Source: Lentinula raphanica (Eukaryota; Basidiomycota; Agaricomycetes; Agaricales; Omphalotaceae). From it: a stretch of 64,000 nt of DNA. The stretch is from assembly GCA_027919835.1 (NCBI GenBank), contig JANVFP010000026.1, positions 1 to 64,000 of the forward strand. The letters are read 5' to 3'. The stretch's first letter is position 1. Every line of letters begins with the position of its first letter. This document shows, piece by piece, positions 22,939 through 33,278 of this stretch. The position numbers were made by a program, and so were the translations under genes. The notes beneath the pieces were generated by a model. The model ran no database searches. It saw only the letters and a list, made by a program, of their open reading frames with translations, and was not told the DNA's origin.

Positions 22939-25900
22939 ATGCCACAAACTAGAGCAAGGACGCGCGCTCAAACAAGAGCTCTGGTAAATGGAGACTCGGC
23001 AAACGATCAGCAGACGTCGAACGATCAGCAGACGTCGAACGATCAGCAGACGTCGAACGATCAGCAAACGTCGAACGATCAGCAAACGTCGAACGATCAG
23101 CAAACGTCGAACGATCAGCAAACGTCGAACGATCAGCCGACGTCGAACGACCAGCAGGAGACAGCTCAAGGAGGTGAATTCAACTATCAATGAGCGTTAG
23201 TACACATGCTGATGTTGAACTTTTGCAGCAGAGGCTGTGGTTGAGGTGGTTAACAGCAAATCAAAGAAGAAGACTAATGCTGGTTCGTCCCATAGCATCG
23301 TTCTCAACATGTTGGCTGGTGCTGAATGTTGACAGTTGCATCCATTGGCGGCGAAAAGGTCAGGAGCAAACCCAAAACAAAGGGAAATGGCAAGGGCAAG
23401 GGTAAGGGTAAGAAGAAGACAGCAAACTCTGTGAGTGAATCCTTGTTAAGCTACATCAACTACTGCTGACAGCACTTTTTCAGAAAACTGGCGCAGAGAA
23501 GAACACTTCGCGTCCACTGATTTCGCCTAGCAAATCCACGTCTTTGGACATTGCGCTGAGAGTCCCACCACCAACAAAGAAAAGCAGGTATGCATCATGA
23601 TTTATGAGTCTTTGTCATACCAACTTCTGAACGTTCCTCAGCCGTACAGACCACGATCCCAACGTAGAAGCTTTTGCTGTTTTACGAACCTTCTTGACAT
23701 CGAATATGACGCTCCCTCAAGCTCAAGAAGCGTTGGACTCTTTATTCGGCCGTCCGGTTTCGGAGGAGCACCCCTGGTGTGGCTTGCTCAGCAAGATTAC
23801 CAGCGTGGAGGACGAAGAAGGGATTGCTGATATTCTGAACGAGCTTGACTGCCTGTCCAAGGCACCCCAGGCTAGCACGGGGGGTGATTCTGTTGATGGA
23901 ATCCAGACTTCAGCTGTTCTCCCTGCCCATCCGCCGATCCTGGACGATATCTCAAACCCAGAAGCCAAGTATCGCCGCAACTCTCATCGCACTGCCTCTC
24001 CTTCGGTGCCCGTTCATCCTAACATCCCTTCACCACGTAGCTCCACCCATGCACCTCCAGAAGAGTTGTCTTTTGATCCTGAAGGGGATCTGTTCAATTT
24101 CGAGCTCGAAGAATTCGATGAAGAAGACAGGGAGCTACTGGAGGCTGTAAATGAAGACATCTACCTCGATGCAGACAGATATTCTGCGGCAGCCGTCTGC
24201 GATAAGCTTGCAGCGGATAGCGTCTGGCATCAACTAAACGACGGCCTTTACGATGCAGCGCAAACGGCAGTGCTATACCAAGAAGATCTACCAAGATCTA
24301 CAGCCCCTGCGGAGCTCCGCGCTATATCTCGAACCAACGACTTCGATCATTATCAACTTCTGAGAGACACGGCGCGCACCGATTGGGCACAAATACGCGA
24401 AAGCTATGTGGAGAAAGAGTTGCGACCTGCATCGCCAAAGTCGTTATTCGGAGATTCCGACGAAGAAGAGGCCATAGATCGAGATATCTCAAATTCCCCG
24501 AAAGCCTTGGTGGATTATGCCTCCAGTACCTATGATCCAAACGGAGACTTCGATGAAGAAGATTTCACTGGGGACAAAAACGGTGACTTCGGCTACCCAG
24601 AGAATAATGATGAAGAGGAAGTGGACGAGGAGGACGGAGAAGGGGTGGAAGAGGAGGATGGAGAAGGTACCTACGAGGAGGCTGGAGAAGGGACTTACAA
24701 GGAGGACATTGAAGAGGATGAGGATGAGGAGGTAGATGAGAACGAGAACGTAGATGAGAACGAGGAAGGCAGCGAAGAGGGAGAGGGGACTAACAAAGCC
24801 GGACAACTGCCCCGAGTGGTCAAAGAGGAGCTACGCAAAGTACAGGAGGAGTACGAAGAGAAGGTTGCAGCCATAGCTGCTCGTGCAAAGAAAAACGTCC
24901 ATACCTGCTGGCGTTACCTTGACGAAAAGACCAGTACCCCTCGGGAACTCACTGCGTTCAACGCATTCGAATCGTGGTACCGTGTCCACGGCGACGTGAA
25001 GCCCTCAGATGAAGGTAAGCAAGGTTTTACATGATTGAGGGGCAAATACGGGTCTGATAATTCCAAACATTGAAAGGCGTAACAAATTGGCCTGGCTTTG
25101 TTGCCGCCCGGTATACTGCCATCCTAAAAGAGAAGCTTCCACCAAAAGATCAGAAGAACGAAGCTCTGGCTCGCGAAGTGTTTGCCAAACAGATAGAATG
25201 GTACGAATCGCAACACGAAGCATTTGTGTCCGAAAAGAAAGGAAAAGGGAAGCTGGGCCGCACCGTGAAATCAATGCTGCAGCCTTTGTATGCAATTGTA
25301 AGTGCCCTCAGTATCGGTATGTTGCCTAGTCTAACACCTGGTAGGGGAAGCAACTATATCGGTACACCGGTGCACATCTATTGGGACATGTCATCATCAC
25401 AGACCATGATGTTGAAGGCAAAAGGCAAAGTTTCAGTTGGGGGTGCTCGTCAATCGTGCAGCAAGTGATCACAGCTCATGCGGTTGATTTGAGATCCCAG
25501 TTGACCGACATAGAGACACTGATCAGGTAAGTCTGCTGTTTGTTCAGCGTCCCATGAAATCAATGAGTATGCACAGGATGAAGGAGATGAAACAGCAAGG
25601 AGTGGATCCTAAACTGGCAGAATTAGCGGTTACCTGCAGCAAGAAGGCTGGCAAGTCAGGGAGAGACAGAAACCGCAAAGCAATAAGGGCGATCTTCTCC
25701 TATGATGTCGGTGAGTAATCCAGATGTGTTTACGAAGAGATCGAACGGTGTTGATATAGGTGTATAACAGAGCGCGTTCTCAATGAAGACCCCAAAAATG
25801 ACTTGACGCCAATGCAATTCGTAAGAAATGCATATCGGTATCATGTGCGCATCATCAATTGGCCAGTGGACGTTCCCTTCTTCAAAGCGGGTGTGGAAAG

Positions 25901-27348
25901 CATCCACAAGATGACATCGCCAGACCTGTGCAAGGTGGCCTTACCACGTATTGCGCAAATTTTCGAGGAGGCGCAAACTGAAGTGTCAGAAAAGATGGAG
26001 AGAAGAGCGTTAGAAGAGGCGGCAACACAGAAGGGCTTCGAAATCATATCGTGGGATGACGGTAAGTGGTCTTTACCTTCAAGCCATGAAGTAAGGGTGT
26101 TAATGAACCGTTGGCCTTGTATTAGATGAAATGAAAATGGACCTCGAAGAACAAGCTACTCTACCCATCGTTGAAGACACCGACGGCAATGTCATCGTTA
26201 CGGTGTCATACTCTGAACTTTATCAGGAGGAGGTGGGAATAATTGATGAAGACGTTGCTTCAAACGACAAAGGTCAGGGGGGCAACGAAAGCGACGCCAG
26301 CGACCGTTCACAATTCCAACCCCTTTTCCTTGATAATACCTCCCCACCCCCCTCTCCAGAGAGCGAATCAGATGCCGTTGTACTCAATCGGTGGTATGAA
26401 GAGCCAGATTCTAGCAAACTTAACGGTTCTCGTTCTGGACATACGAGGCACTTTCCACAACGCTCTGGGCTGCAAGCTCGGGTGGTGCCAGCTAAACGAC
26501 AAACGTTGAAGAATTCTTCAAATGCGACAGGTTCGCATGAAGAACGTCAAACAGCTCCAATAGTTCCGGCCCAACGTCAAACGATGCTGTCGACGTTGAG
26601 GGAGACTCAACAACCAGGTTTACATAAACGACTGAAGCCTCCGGCATTGTCTGCCAAACATCGAATGATGGGGTCAACATCGCACGACTCTCAAAATGCT
26701 CCTCCATTACACCTACGCAACAGACAGGCTTCGCCACTTCATGCCCGAAGTTCTATACAACAAAGAGCGGGAAGAACAGGTCCGGTAGTGGATGAACGGA
26801 GGGATGAACGAATTGCTCGGAGGGGTGGAGCAGTTGATCGACGGGATGAACGACGTGATCAACGGGATGAACGAGTTATTCCGAGGGATGAACGAGTTAT
26901 TCCGAGGGATGAACGACGTGATCGAAAGGATGAACGACGTGATCGACGGGATGAACGAGTCATTCCGAGGGATGAACGACGTGATCGACGGGATGAACGA
27001 GTCATTCCGAGGGATGAACGAGTTGATCGAAGGGATGAACGACGTGATCGACGGGATGAACGAGTTGTTAGGAGGGGTGAACAAGTTATTCGGAGGGATG
27101 AACGGGTTGATAGGCGTGATGAACAAGTTGATAGGAGGGGTGAACGAGTCAAACGAAGGGACGAACTCGTTATACGAAGAGGTCAGGAAACTCTCGGGGA
27201 CGTGTCTAAAGCAGGTACAAAAAGAAAAACACCTCTGTCTAACATCGACAATCCTCCTCCTGCGAAGCGCTTGAAGGCAAATCCTCTTCCCAAGCGTTCA
27301 CAGATGACCATGAACAAATCGAAGGGGGCAGGGTTCGTGAAGAGATAG
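22939..27348 (+). CDS. KDZ accessory protein with HMG-like segment (KDZ-A copy)
   Basis: Ten exons (22939-23173, 23229-23282, 23336-23430, 23484-23587, 23642-25014, 25077-25297, 25345-25526, 25577-25710, 25771-26061, 26126-27348) join in phase to 1,303 residues. It starts TRARTRAQTRALVNG and continues with about ten SNDQQT repeats and Lys/Gly-rich short exons. After a Ser/Pro- and acidic-rich middle come a possible divergent HMG box (ELTAFNAFESWYRVHG, residues near 600, then WPGFVAARYTAIL) and a conserved block with TGAHLLGHVIITDHD. The C-terminal 400 residues are disordered with RRDERVIPRDE repeats. KDZ-B carries a distant relative at 40385. The role is unknown; DNA bending or end synapsis is a guess from the HMG-like part. 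Confidence 0.78.
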
Positions 27349-27479
27349 AAGGATTTGATAGGTTCACTTTTGAGTATTCACATACAACTCATTCTTTATA
27401 TCTTTTGGATGTATGAAAAACAAACTTAATATCATATTATTCATTATTCATTACATGCAGGAGTGTGAATGAGTACTTT

Positions 27480-27795
27480 AGTTCCAAGCTGGTCTGCCCA
27501 AGTGGGTCTTCCCATGTAAGGGCTGCCCAAATTATGGACTGCCCAAGTGAGTGGTCTACCCATCTAAGGGCTGCCCAGGGTGTGGACTGCCCAAGTGAGT
27601 GGTCTACCCATCTAAGGGCTGCCCAGGGTGTGGACTGCCCAAGTGAGTGGTCTACCCATCTAAGGACTGCCCAAGGTGTGGACTGCCCAGGTGAGTGGTC
27701 TACCCAAGTGAGTGGTCTACCCACCTAAGGGCTGCCCAAGGTATGGACTGCCCATCCATGGGCTACCCAAACCATTGGGATACCCAACCTGGGCA
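27480..27795. repeat. Right subterminal repeat array of KDZ-A
   Basis: These are tandem units such as GTCTACCCATCTAAGGGCTG separated by GACTGCCCAAGTGAGTG, the inverse of the left array at 740-1005. The array lies between the accessory gene and the right terminal repeat. Confidence 0.85.
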
Positions 27796-27811
27796 TCCCA
27801 TGTTGGTCGTG

Positions 27812-27903
27812 CCCATGGCCAGGTACCCCTTAGGGGGTATTCATGGGATGGTTTTATTCATCCTAAGTGGGTCATCTGAGGTAGGTGCCTGAAGTGAGCT
27901 CGG
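27812..27903. repeat. Right terminal inverted repeat and target-site duplication of KDZ-A
   Basis: This is the inverse of 640-725 and ends GGTGCCTGAAGTG at 27896, followed by the duplication AGCTCGG (27897-27903). The sequence after it continues the Ty3 element exactly as at 52344. Confidence 0.9.
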
Positions 27904-27994
27904 ATCAGTTGCAGTACCACACTCCCAAGGGAGGTACGAGCCTGTCTACCCAACCAGATGACCGGGGACGGTCAGATCTTTAGTTTGGGGGAGA

Positions 27995-29688
27995 TAATAC
28001 GCCCATTTTGCGTGCAGGCATGCAATGGCCTAATATTAACGATTAGAGCCTTGTAGAGTACTAAAGGACTGTAGTGAGCCCGAGCTGACAGTCAAACTTG
28101 TATCATGTTAATGCCAGGACGTCAGATCCAGACAGGAAAACACATCCTGACGAATAATAAGAGTTCACACTCGAGTCCCTTGGTCGGGGAGTCCTTCAAG
28201 ACAAAGCCACCTCTGATATGAGCTATCAAGGGATTATCAACTTAGTTTTCAACGCCTAACGGCCAACTGAGTATGATACTGCACCGAGACGAGCTTAGAA
28301 CCAATAGATCTATTCGTATTACCAGTGGGGATGGATTATTCAAGGCCCAGACTCAACAGATCTGTTCACTTAGATCGAGTTTCGGGATGGATCAGGTCGC
28401 AGGAATGTGACTAAACGGAGAAACAACCAAAGTGTATCATCCCAGTTACATGTGGACGTTTCCTAAATGGGAAATAGACGCCTGAGATGTACAGCTTTGA
28501 CCAGGAGTGTTGCAAGGGTAGATCTTTCGACTTCACCATTGTCAAACCTCTGGATCTATTCGATATATGCATATCGTTGGAAAGCTAGAAGCCAAACGAA
28601 CCTATTGGGACAGGTTTCCCCCCTTTATATGTACTCCCATTCAGTTGGAGAGGCATACAACCGTTCACATAGCGGAATCAAATGAGGAAACGTTTGAGTT
28701 ACCTGTGCAGGAGCTTATCCGTGCCCTTTAACCACCAGCATGTGGATGGACGCACAGACCAGGTCCGGATTCAAAGGTCAGGCAACTAGATCTCGACGAA
28801 GGACCACCAGAAATAGACATTTTACTTGTTTTTATCCTTTTTACTCTCTGTTTCTCTGGTGTTTGTATCGTTTCTCGTCCTATCTTTCCTTATTTGTATC
28901 AGATCTCGGACTCCATTCTCTCAAATCTATAGATCTATTCCATAAAATAGTAAATTGGCTACAGATCTATTCGTAGAAGTACTTAAGGACGTAGCCTACA
29001 AAAATATAGTTCAGGTTTTGTGCCCAGTTTCTCTGACTAGCTAACCTTTGCTCTCATACGTGAGGAGTAAAGGCTTTGTAAGCCGGGCGGTCTTCGAAAG
29101 TGGTTGTGAAATTCTCATCTCATTAGGCCCGATATCTTGTCAGTTGATAAAGTCTCAGCTAGATTTGAATCGAAGGTAGACTCCTATCGTGGAGATACAG
29201 AGGGCTTGGTTCTCGGTTGTTCCAAGTGAGCGTTCAGAGTTTCGGTGGCTCTGTTCAAGCAGACGTGTGGTGATCGGTGATCCATACAAGCTGTGGAAGG
29301 TTTCCTGTGATCGGTGATCAGTAGATCTTCAACCTGGTTCTGATAGTATTTGTGTGGTCATAAAGTCTGATCTATACGAGTTCTTTCGTTCCTTGTAAAC
29401 CCTTTGAGTGGATCACTCACCCCCTTTGAGTCCAGATCAAAAGATCTGTACTTCCGTGTCACTTCGCTCTGTTGACCTGTATTGCGGATCCAGTAGATCT
29501 TTTAAGACTACCAGTTCGTTCTAAGGTATAAGATCGTGCGGAATCTCTGACAACGCCCCACACCTCGCTTAAATACATTTGACAAACGACATAAGAAGTA
29601 TATTGGTGATCAGTGTTCAGTGATAAAGTCACTAGGTCATTAGATCTATCCAACGAAGCATTAAATTGCACCCTTCATATCCTCGTTA
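27995..29688 (+). repeat. LTR shared by the two tandem Ty3 copies
   Basis: It begins TAATACGCCC directly after the polypurine tract AGTTTGGGGGAGA and ends CTCGTTA. The boundaries come from comparison with 52439-54132: the right edge is where the copies diverge, while the left edge is inferred from the polypurine tract because both LTRs are preceded by the same internal sequence. At least two single-base differences from the other LTR were noticed (near 28876 and 29287). Short frames in it are not genes. Confidence 0.82.
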
Positions 29689-29690
29689 TC

Positions 29691-29707
29691 TGGAGCCCAC
29701 CGCGAGG
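29691..29707 (+). other. Primer-binding site for minus-strand synthesis
   Basis: TGGAGCCCACCGCGAGG starts two bases after the LTR and opens with TGG, as expected for pairing with a tRNA 3' CCA end. It would pair with a tRNA ending CCTCGCGGTGGGCTCCA. The tRNA identity was not determined. Confidence 0.75.
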
Positions 29708-30145
29708 GGTGGAATCTATATTTTGGAACGAACTCGAGAGATCTATCGATTTCTCAAACCATAGCCTTAGGTCGAACTTTGTTTGATCTTAAAAATAGCT
29801 CCAAGGGAGTCTCGGACGTCGAAGAACGCAGGTTCTTTAGATTACTTTGATCCAGAGGTGCAAGCCCCGGATAAAAGAAAACGTGTTACAAAGAAGCCTA
29901 CAGTTCCTGTCTACGATCCGAAGAACCTCGGACGAGCAAAGAGCAATCCAGATAACGGGACTGCTGCTAGATCTGCTTCTGAAGTTCCAAGAACGAACAG
30001 ATCTGGTGTAGTGCAAGGAAGCAGTAGACGTCAGGCAGTTACTGCTGAACCAGTCGATTTGACTAGTTTGAATCCTACATTACCAAACTCTATTTCTTTT
30101 GACTTGCAACGTATCGTGTTTGGGAACAGAATACCAAATATAACG

Positions 30146-31660
30146 ATGAGTACTACACAAAATGACCAAAATGCACAAGGTGCAAACGAGGCTCCAGTGG
30201 ATATCCTCAAACTGTTGGGACCTCCTGCGTTGTCTCCTGAAGAGCAAGGGGAATACAACAATGCGAAGTTCCCTGCCACTCATAAAACGGCTATGATCTT
30301 GGATCTAGCTGATCCGATCCAAATGCCTGAATGGATGAGGTTCTGTCTAACGACGTTCCAAGCCACGGGTGTGACCTCTGAGAAGGTGAAGATGCAAAGG
30401 ATCTTTGGATGGATGACCCTCCAGACGAAGCAAGCCTTAGAGCATCTCCCTGGAGCGGAGGAGGGAAAGGAAGATGCAGATCAATTCCTTCGAGCCATGA
30501 TTGAGCGGTTCCCGTCTATCTTTGGCAAACCCCTGGGTTCCAAGAAAGCTATGCTGGAATTGGTTCAGAGGTTTCGACCATTGAGAGTCGAGGATGGATC
30601 TGAGCTGTTGATCTATTGCATGTTGTTCAAAGTCGAGGCCAATAAGTTGTTGAAACCGCCTCCGGCGATTGGAAACCATGAATTGGTGTCGGTCTTTCTA
30701 TCAGCATTCGATGGAAACCTGAGAAAAGCTGTCTCGAAACGAGTTCAGCATCAGGTCCCCAACTCGAAACTTGCGAAACGACGTACGGATGATCCGTATA
30801 CGTTCTCGGAATGGAAAAGTGCTGCAGAGGCTGTGGCTAGGCAGCCCCCTCTCGAATCACTATACCAGACCTTTACTGGAACGGATGGAGCTGTCCTGAA
30901 TGCAGAGACCAACTCTAGGGGAGGGATCTATATTCCGGTGGTTACCCCAGCAGCTGCTAAAGAGGAAACGCCAGATCTGACCCGTTTCTTTGCTACAGAC
31001 ACTAGATCTAGTGTTAAGCAGGAACAGGCAGAGGACCATGAATGTGCCTTTGTGGAAAATGTGGACAAATCGTCGTTGATGCTCAAAGAAATGGGGAATC
31101 TTAAGACGCGTTTTCAGGATGAACTGACGTCGTTGCAGCAATTGCTCAATGATGTTAGGGCAGGAAAATCGGATGCTGGAATGCGACCCCAGCCCAGACC
31201 TGGCTTTTCTGGTAGTAGTAATCCCGGAACCAGTGGGCAGAGTCGAGGGATCCTTAATGTAAATCCCACTCCAGGCCAAGGAATGCCAGATCGAACGTGT
31301 TTCTTGTGTCGAGGACCAGATCATATGATGAGTAACTGTCCTTTGTTCATGGAACTCCTTGGGAAAGGCTGGGTGATGCCGGAGTCTCAAGGATCCAAAC
31401 GTCTTAAGCTGAAAGATGGATCTCCGTTACCAAATAACTTTGGTCCGGAAACTCGATACCAAAAGATCGTGAAATATGCTCAGAGCAAGAACTGGCCTGT
31501 TTTGGCGACGTTATACAATGATCTAATCCCCGATGAAGAGGATTATGCAGATCAGTTGGGGGATCCTACTTGGTTGTACCTTGCCAACGTAGTTGAATCT
31601 TCCCAGGGGAGATCTAGCAACAATGTTGCAACGGTGTACAGTAATGAGTCGGGAAACTAG
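30146..31660 (+). CDS. gag: Ty3 element Gag
   Basis: This is the structural capsid/nucleocapsid protein of the retroelement. The first ATG in the frame is at 30146 (MSTTQNDQNAQG), giving about 504 residues, but the frame is open from 29783, so a non-ATG or upstream-extended start is possible. The middle carries a capsid-like helical domain (PEWMRFCLTTFQATGV; ALEHLPGAEEGKEDADQFL). A CCHC zinc knuckle, CFLCRGPDHMMSNC, lies near 31300. The frame stops eight bases before the protease frame begins. Confidence 0.85.
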   Translation: MSTTQNDQNAQGANEAPVDILKLLGPPALSPEEQGEYNNAKFPATHKTAMILDLADPIQMPEWMRFCLTTFQATGVTSEKVKMQRIFGWMTLQTKQALEHLPGAEEGKEDADQFLRAMIERFPSIFGKPLGSKKAMLELVQRFRPLRVEDGSELLIYCMLFKVEANKLLKPPPAIGNHELVSVFLSAFDGNLRKAVSKRVQHQVPNSKLAKRRTDDPYTFSEWKSAAEAVARQPPLESLYQTFTGTDGAVLNAETNSRGGIYIPVVTPAAAKEETPDLTRFFATDTRSSVKQEQAEDHECAFVENVDKSSLMLKEMGNLKTRFQDELTSLQQLLNDVRAGKSDAGMRPQPRPGFSGSSNPGTSGQSRGILNVNPTPGQGMPDRTCFLCRGPDHMMSNCPLFMELLGKGWVMPESQGSKRLKLKDGSPLPNNFGPETRYQKIVKYAQSKNWPVLATLYNDLIPDEEDYADQLGDPTWLYLANVVESSQGRSSNNVATVYSNESGN

Positions 31661-31668
31661 AGGATCCG

Positions 31669-33147
31669 ATGATTGAGTCGAGCAAGGGACGAAAAACAAG
31701 ATCCCAGCTGAAGGACACGACTCATGAGGATGAACCTAAGCCCCGTTCATTGAAAACTGTGCCTCCTACTAAGACAAAACGTTTTGATGGAGTGCACATA
31801 CCCGTAGATCGAAATCACCCAAATTTTAAAAATGTTGCCAATCAATCCAAATCTGCTCCTGAACCATCCAATTCGAAAGATCTGAACGGAAAATCGAACA
31901 GATCCAATCATTCATCAGGGGATACTTCACTAGGGAAGTCGAGATCTGTTGGTGTCGAAGAGAAATCGGATAAAGAGGATTCTGATTCTGAAGTAGAATT
32001 AGTTGAGGAAACTAGTGAGACCACTCGCAAAGTGCGTTTCAGGGAGCCCTCCCCCTCTAGATCTGACGAAACACATCGACCTTTTGATCATGTCCCACCC
32101 AGGGAAGTGTCACCCATACCTCGAAATCAACCAAAATCCAAACCGGAGAAGGTCACTGAATCTAAAGGATCTTCGAAGGGACCCAAATTTCGGCTTCGGA
32201 ATGAGTTATTCATTCCAGGCCTTGAAGAAGAATTAGCTGATCGTATTTCTCGTCAAATGATCACATTGACTGCTGCTGAGGCATTCCAATTGTCAGGCAA
32301 AGTCAGGCAGATCATGATGAGGAAGATGAAAAACCGCCAAGTGCGTCCACAAGAACGAATCAAGTCCTTTGTTAATGAGGCCCATGATGTTGAACCTAGT
32401 GTCGAGGAAATCCCGAGAACAGGGATGGAGATGCAACAGTTCATTGCCGTGGAAGACCTCAGTCTGTCAGAAGGATTGATCTTTGAGAAAATACTCGAGG
32501 ATCGAGATGGCATGAAGGCAGGGGATTATGTTCAGTTGGATCCGGTGGTAGCTTTTCTTCATGATGTTGATGAAAATGATTCACGTCGTGATATGACTAT
32601 AGTAGCCACTATGGGAAATGGCTTAAGATCTGTGTGGCCAGTTGTGAATAATCGAGATGATCTAGACATCGAGAGTGTATTAGACTCTGGATCTCAGATT
32701 GTTGCTATCGATATGTGTGTTGCCTTAGGATTAGGACTAGGTTGGGATCCGAAAGTGACCATCCAAATGCAGAATGTGCATGGAGGTCTGGCCCGTACCA
32801 AAGGACTGTCCAGGAACGTACCATTCCGATTTGGACCCATAACACTGTATCTACAATGCCATGTGCAGGAAAAGGCACCCTTTGAAATTCTGTTGGGTAG
32901 ACCTTTCGATGTACTGACAGAAAGTGTCATCCATACGTTTGGATCTGGTGACCAAGAGTTAACCATAACAGATCCGAACACTGGAAAGCAATACACCATA
33001 GGGACTAGTCCGAGAGGACAAAGTCCTAAAGCTCAGAAACGGCAGTTGGATAAGCAGAAGTATGCTCAGACTCGGACAGAGACTCCAGATCCACATCAGG
33101 AGGCCAGTCCCGAAGAAGAGGAGAAAACTGCTGAACCAAATTTTTAG
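31669..33147 (+). CDS. Ty3 element aspartic protease frame
   Basis: This 492-residue frame starts with an ATG eight bases after the gag stop, in a different frame. The first 250 residues are charged and probably disordered (EEKSDKEDSDSEVELVEE). The C-terminal part has the retropepsin signature SVLDSGSQIVAID and the later ILLGRPF segment typical of the second half of the fold. How it is translated is unclear; re-initiation or frameshifting after gag are both possible. Confidence 0.82.
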   Translation: MIESSKGRKTRSQLKDTTHEDEPKPRSLKTVPPTKTKRFDGVHIPVDRNHPNFKNVANQSKSAPEPSNSKDLNGKSNRSNHSSGDTSLGKSRSVGVEEKSDKEDSDSEVELVEETSETTRKVRFREPSPSRSDETHRPFDHVPPREVSPIPRNQPKSKPEKVTESKGSSKGPKFRLRNELFIPGLEEELADRISRQMITLTAAEAFQLSGKVRQIMMRKMKNRQVRPQERIKSFVNEAHDVEPSVEEIPRTGMEMQQFIAVEDLSLSEGLIFEKILEDRDGMKAGDYVQLDPVVAFLHDVDENDSRRDMTIVATMGNGLRSVWPVVNNRDDLDIESVLDSGSQIVAIDMCVALGLGLGWDPKVTIQMQNVHGGLARTKGLSRNVPFRFGPITLYLQCHVQEKAPFEILLGRPFDVLTESVIHTFGSGDQELTITDPNTGKQYTIGTSPRGQSPKAQKRQLDKQKYAQTRTETPDPHQEASPEEEEKTAEPNF

Positions 33148-33278
33148 ATAACCTCTGTGATCTGAGTAGCGATCAGGGAGAGGTTGAAATCACTGTGAGT
33201 GGGTATTGGGATCCTTTAGGTGAAGAAGTAGTCATTGAGTCGACCAAAGTGAAAGAAGGAGTGTTCTGAGACGAAGAA

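Larger units (their letters stand above)
640..27896. mobile_element. KDZ-A: 27.3-kb CxC1-type KDZ DNA transposon with TET/JBP and Spt5-like cargo
   Basis: The ends are inverted: the left begins CACTTCAGGCACCTACCT and the right ends in its reverse complement, with similarity continuing for about 85 bp through a shared block (AATAAAACCATCCCATGAAT). The element is flanked by a 7-bp direct duplication AGCTCGG (633-639 and 27897-27903), and removing it restores the sequence seen uninterrupted at 52330-52350. It carries an intact KDZ transposase on the minus strand near the left end and an accessory gene on the plus strand near the right end, with TET/JBP, Spt5-like, an unknown gene and a nop2 pseudogene between them. 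A second family member (11802-19196) is nested inside. KDZ elements that carry TET/JBP genes are known from basidiomycetes; this size and the Spt5-like cargo stand out. Confidence 0.92.

Noticed and set aside
28467..28976. Small frames in the LTR, repeated at 52911-53420
   Set aside because: They are identical in both LTRs, lack family features and are explained by the repeat itself.
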